In this document: positions 63,389 through 64,000 of the stretch, in pieces | How the letters are laid out: each line of letters opens with the position of its first letter | Numbering within the stretch: the stretch's first letter is position 1 | Assembly (NCBI GenBank): GCA_021805985.1 | Contig: JAJZDN010000004.1 | Location: 1 to 64,000, forward strand | Source: Planctomycetota bacterium | GTDB lineage: Bacteria > Planctomycetota > Phycisphaerae > WQYP01 | Direction: 5' to 3' | DNA: 64,000 nt | Made by a program: the position numbers and the translations under genes | Notes under the pieces: generated by a model | The model's input: the letters and a program-made list of their open reading frames with translations, nothing else | Told to the model about the DNA's origin: nothing | Database searches by the model: none

Positions 63389-64000
63389 ATGCGAACGGTG
63401 AGTTTTTTCCGGCGTATGAAACGGCCGATTCCGAAGCTGGACACGCTCTTCTGGGGCTTGCTACTGATTCTGGCGGCTTTTGCTCTGGGAATTTTTGTCG
63501 CTCGTCAGGATGCACGCACATTGGCGGCGCAGCAGCGCGAACGACACGCGGACGCAATTATTGAATCCGCCGATTCAATTCTTATCGGATTGCAGAATAT
63601 TGAAACCGGTCAACGCGGATATTTGATTACCGGAAATTTAAGCTATCTTGAACCGTACCATCGCGGCACGGTCTCTATTGACCAGCGCATCCGGCGGCTC
63701 GGCCGACTTTTGCCAGCGACCAGCGTGAATGCAACCCTGATTGCCACCATGCGAACTTTGGCGGCACAAAAAATTGCGGAAATTGATCAGACCATTCGTG
63801 TGCGCACCAAACATGGATACAACGCCGCCGCCAATATCGTGCGCACCAATGTTGGTAAGCAACTGATGGATATGCTGCGGGCTGAGCTTTCCGGCATCCG
63901 AAACCAATATCATCGCGTGGCGGTCTACGAGCATGTGCTCGTCGAGCGTCGATTACGAATGACGCAAATAGCAGCAACGGAATTCACTGTAGTCTTGCTG
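63389..64000 (+). CDS. CHASE3-domain sensor protein, 5' part only
   Basis: The frame from ATG 63389 is open to the window end (204 codons). N-terminal membrane helix (TLFWGLLLILAAFALGIFVA), then a CHASE3 extracellular domain: SILIGLQNIETGQRGYLITG, YLEPYHRG, then RTLAAQKIAEIDQTIRVR. It ends in the second, still incomplete, helix. CHASE3 usually sits before a histidine kinase or diguanylate cyclase; that part lies outside the window. Confidence 0.8.
   Translation, partial: MRTVSFFRRMKRPIPKLDTLFWGLLLILAAFALGIFVARQDARTLAAQQRERHADAIIESADSILIGLQNIETGQRGYLITGNLSYLEPYHRGTVSIDQRIRRLGRLLPATSVNATLIATMRTLAAQKIAEIDQTIRVRTKHGYNAAANIVRTNVGKQLMDMLRAELSGIRNQYHRVAVYEHVLVERRLRMTQIAATEFTVVLL

Overview
The window looks like a chromosomal segment of a free-living Gram-negative bacterium, most likely a planctomycete and possibly of the Phycisphaerae. 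This placement is inferred from protein style: an FtsK/WXG-type locus in an outer-membrane organism, anchored two-component-regulator-type propellers, XylR-like AraC regulators beside glycoside hydrolases, and a divergent MnmE-like GTPase. No rRNA, tRNA, CRISPR array or transposase gene was found.

Layout. 1-6262: end of a HyfB/NuoL-type proton-pump subunit, an unknown protein with a PH-like tail, miaB, a small sigma-70 factor and, on the other strand, proS. 6609-16825: a carbohydrate-use locus on the minus strand (GH39-like hydrolase, arabinose/fucose-type isomerase, anchored propeller protein, GH35 beta-galactosidase) with a divergent AraC-family regulator. 16896-22827: acylphosphatase, an ABC-2 permease, an RsbW/STAS partner-switch pair, a small SHOCT-like protein, a CDF metal transporter, a DUF1802 protein and a superoxide dismutase. 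23142-26646: dapB, a rRNA cytosine methyltransferase and a NifS/IscS-type cysteine desulfurase, bracketed by an inverted pair of about 44 bp repeats.

26769-34972 is the most unusual part. A shortened MnmE-like GTPase precedes a compact four-gene locus: WXG100-like protein, coiled-coil protein, second WXG100-like protein and a 1318-residue EccC/EssC-like FtsK ATPase with an N-terminal coiled coil and two membrane helices. It reads as a minimal type-VII-secretion-like module. An unknown membrane-anchored protein follows.

35242-40923: a HAD phosphatase, a YdcF/SanA-type membrane protein, an L,D-transpeptidase, and a complete arsenic operon (arsR, arsC, acr3, arsM) with a palindromic operator over the arsR start. 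41177-42619: a nucleotidyltransferase/small-protein pair of toxin-antitoxin style, then a repeat-rich non-coding stretch. 42620-55092: dnaK with a strong terminator, a GH2 beta-galactosidase, cydAB, a YqjD/YqjE/YqjK-like envelope cluster, an MCE (MlaD) protein, a methyltransferase, a flavin reductase-like protein and a fused AhbA/AhbB-like protein. 55093-64000: a 570 bp non-coding stretch with a sigma-54-type promoter, then rpoD, a LOG-family protein, folC, an aldehyde dehydrogenase, ychF and the start of a CHASE3 sensor protein.

Two sequence-level themes run through the window. First, a family of 20 bp hairpins (stem of 8, loop TTCC or TGCC) recurs between genes, in two places as part of a collinear element of about 145 bp with complementary ends. 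Second, several genes have a TATAAT-like hexamer only 6-8 bases before the start codon and no Shine-Dalgarno sequence, which suggests leaderless transcripts.
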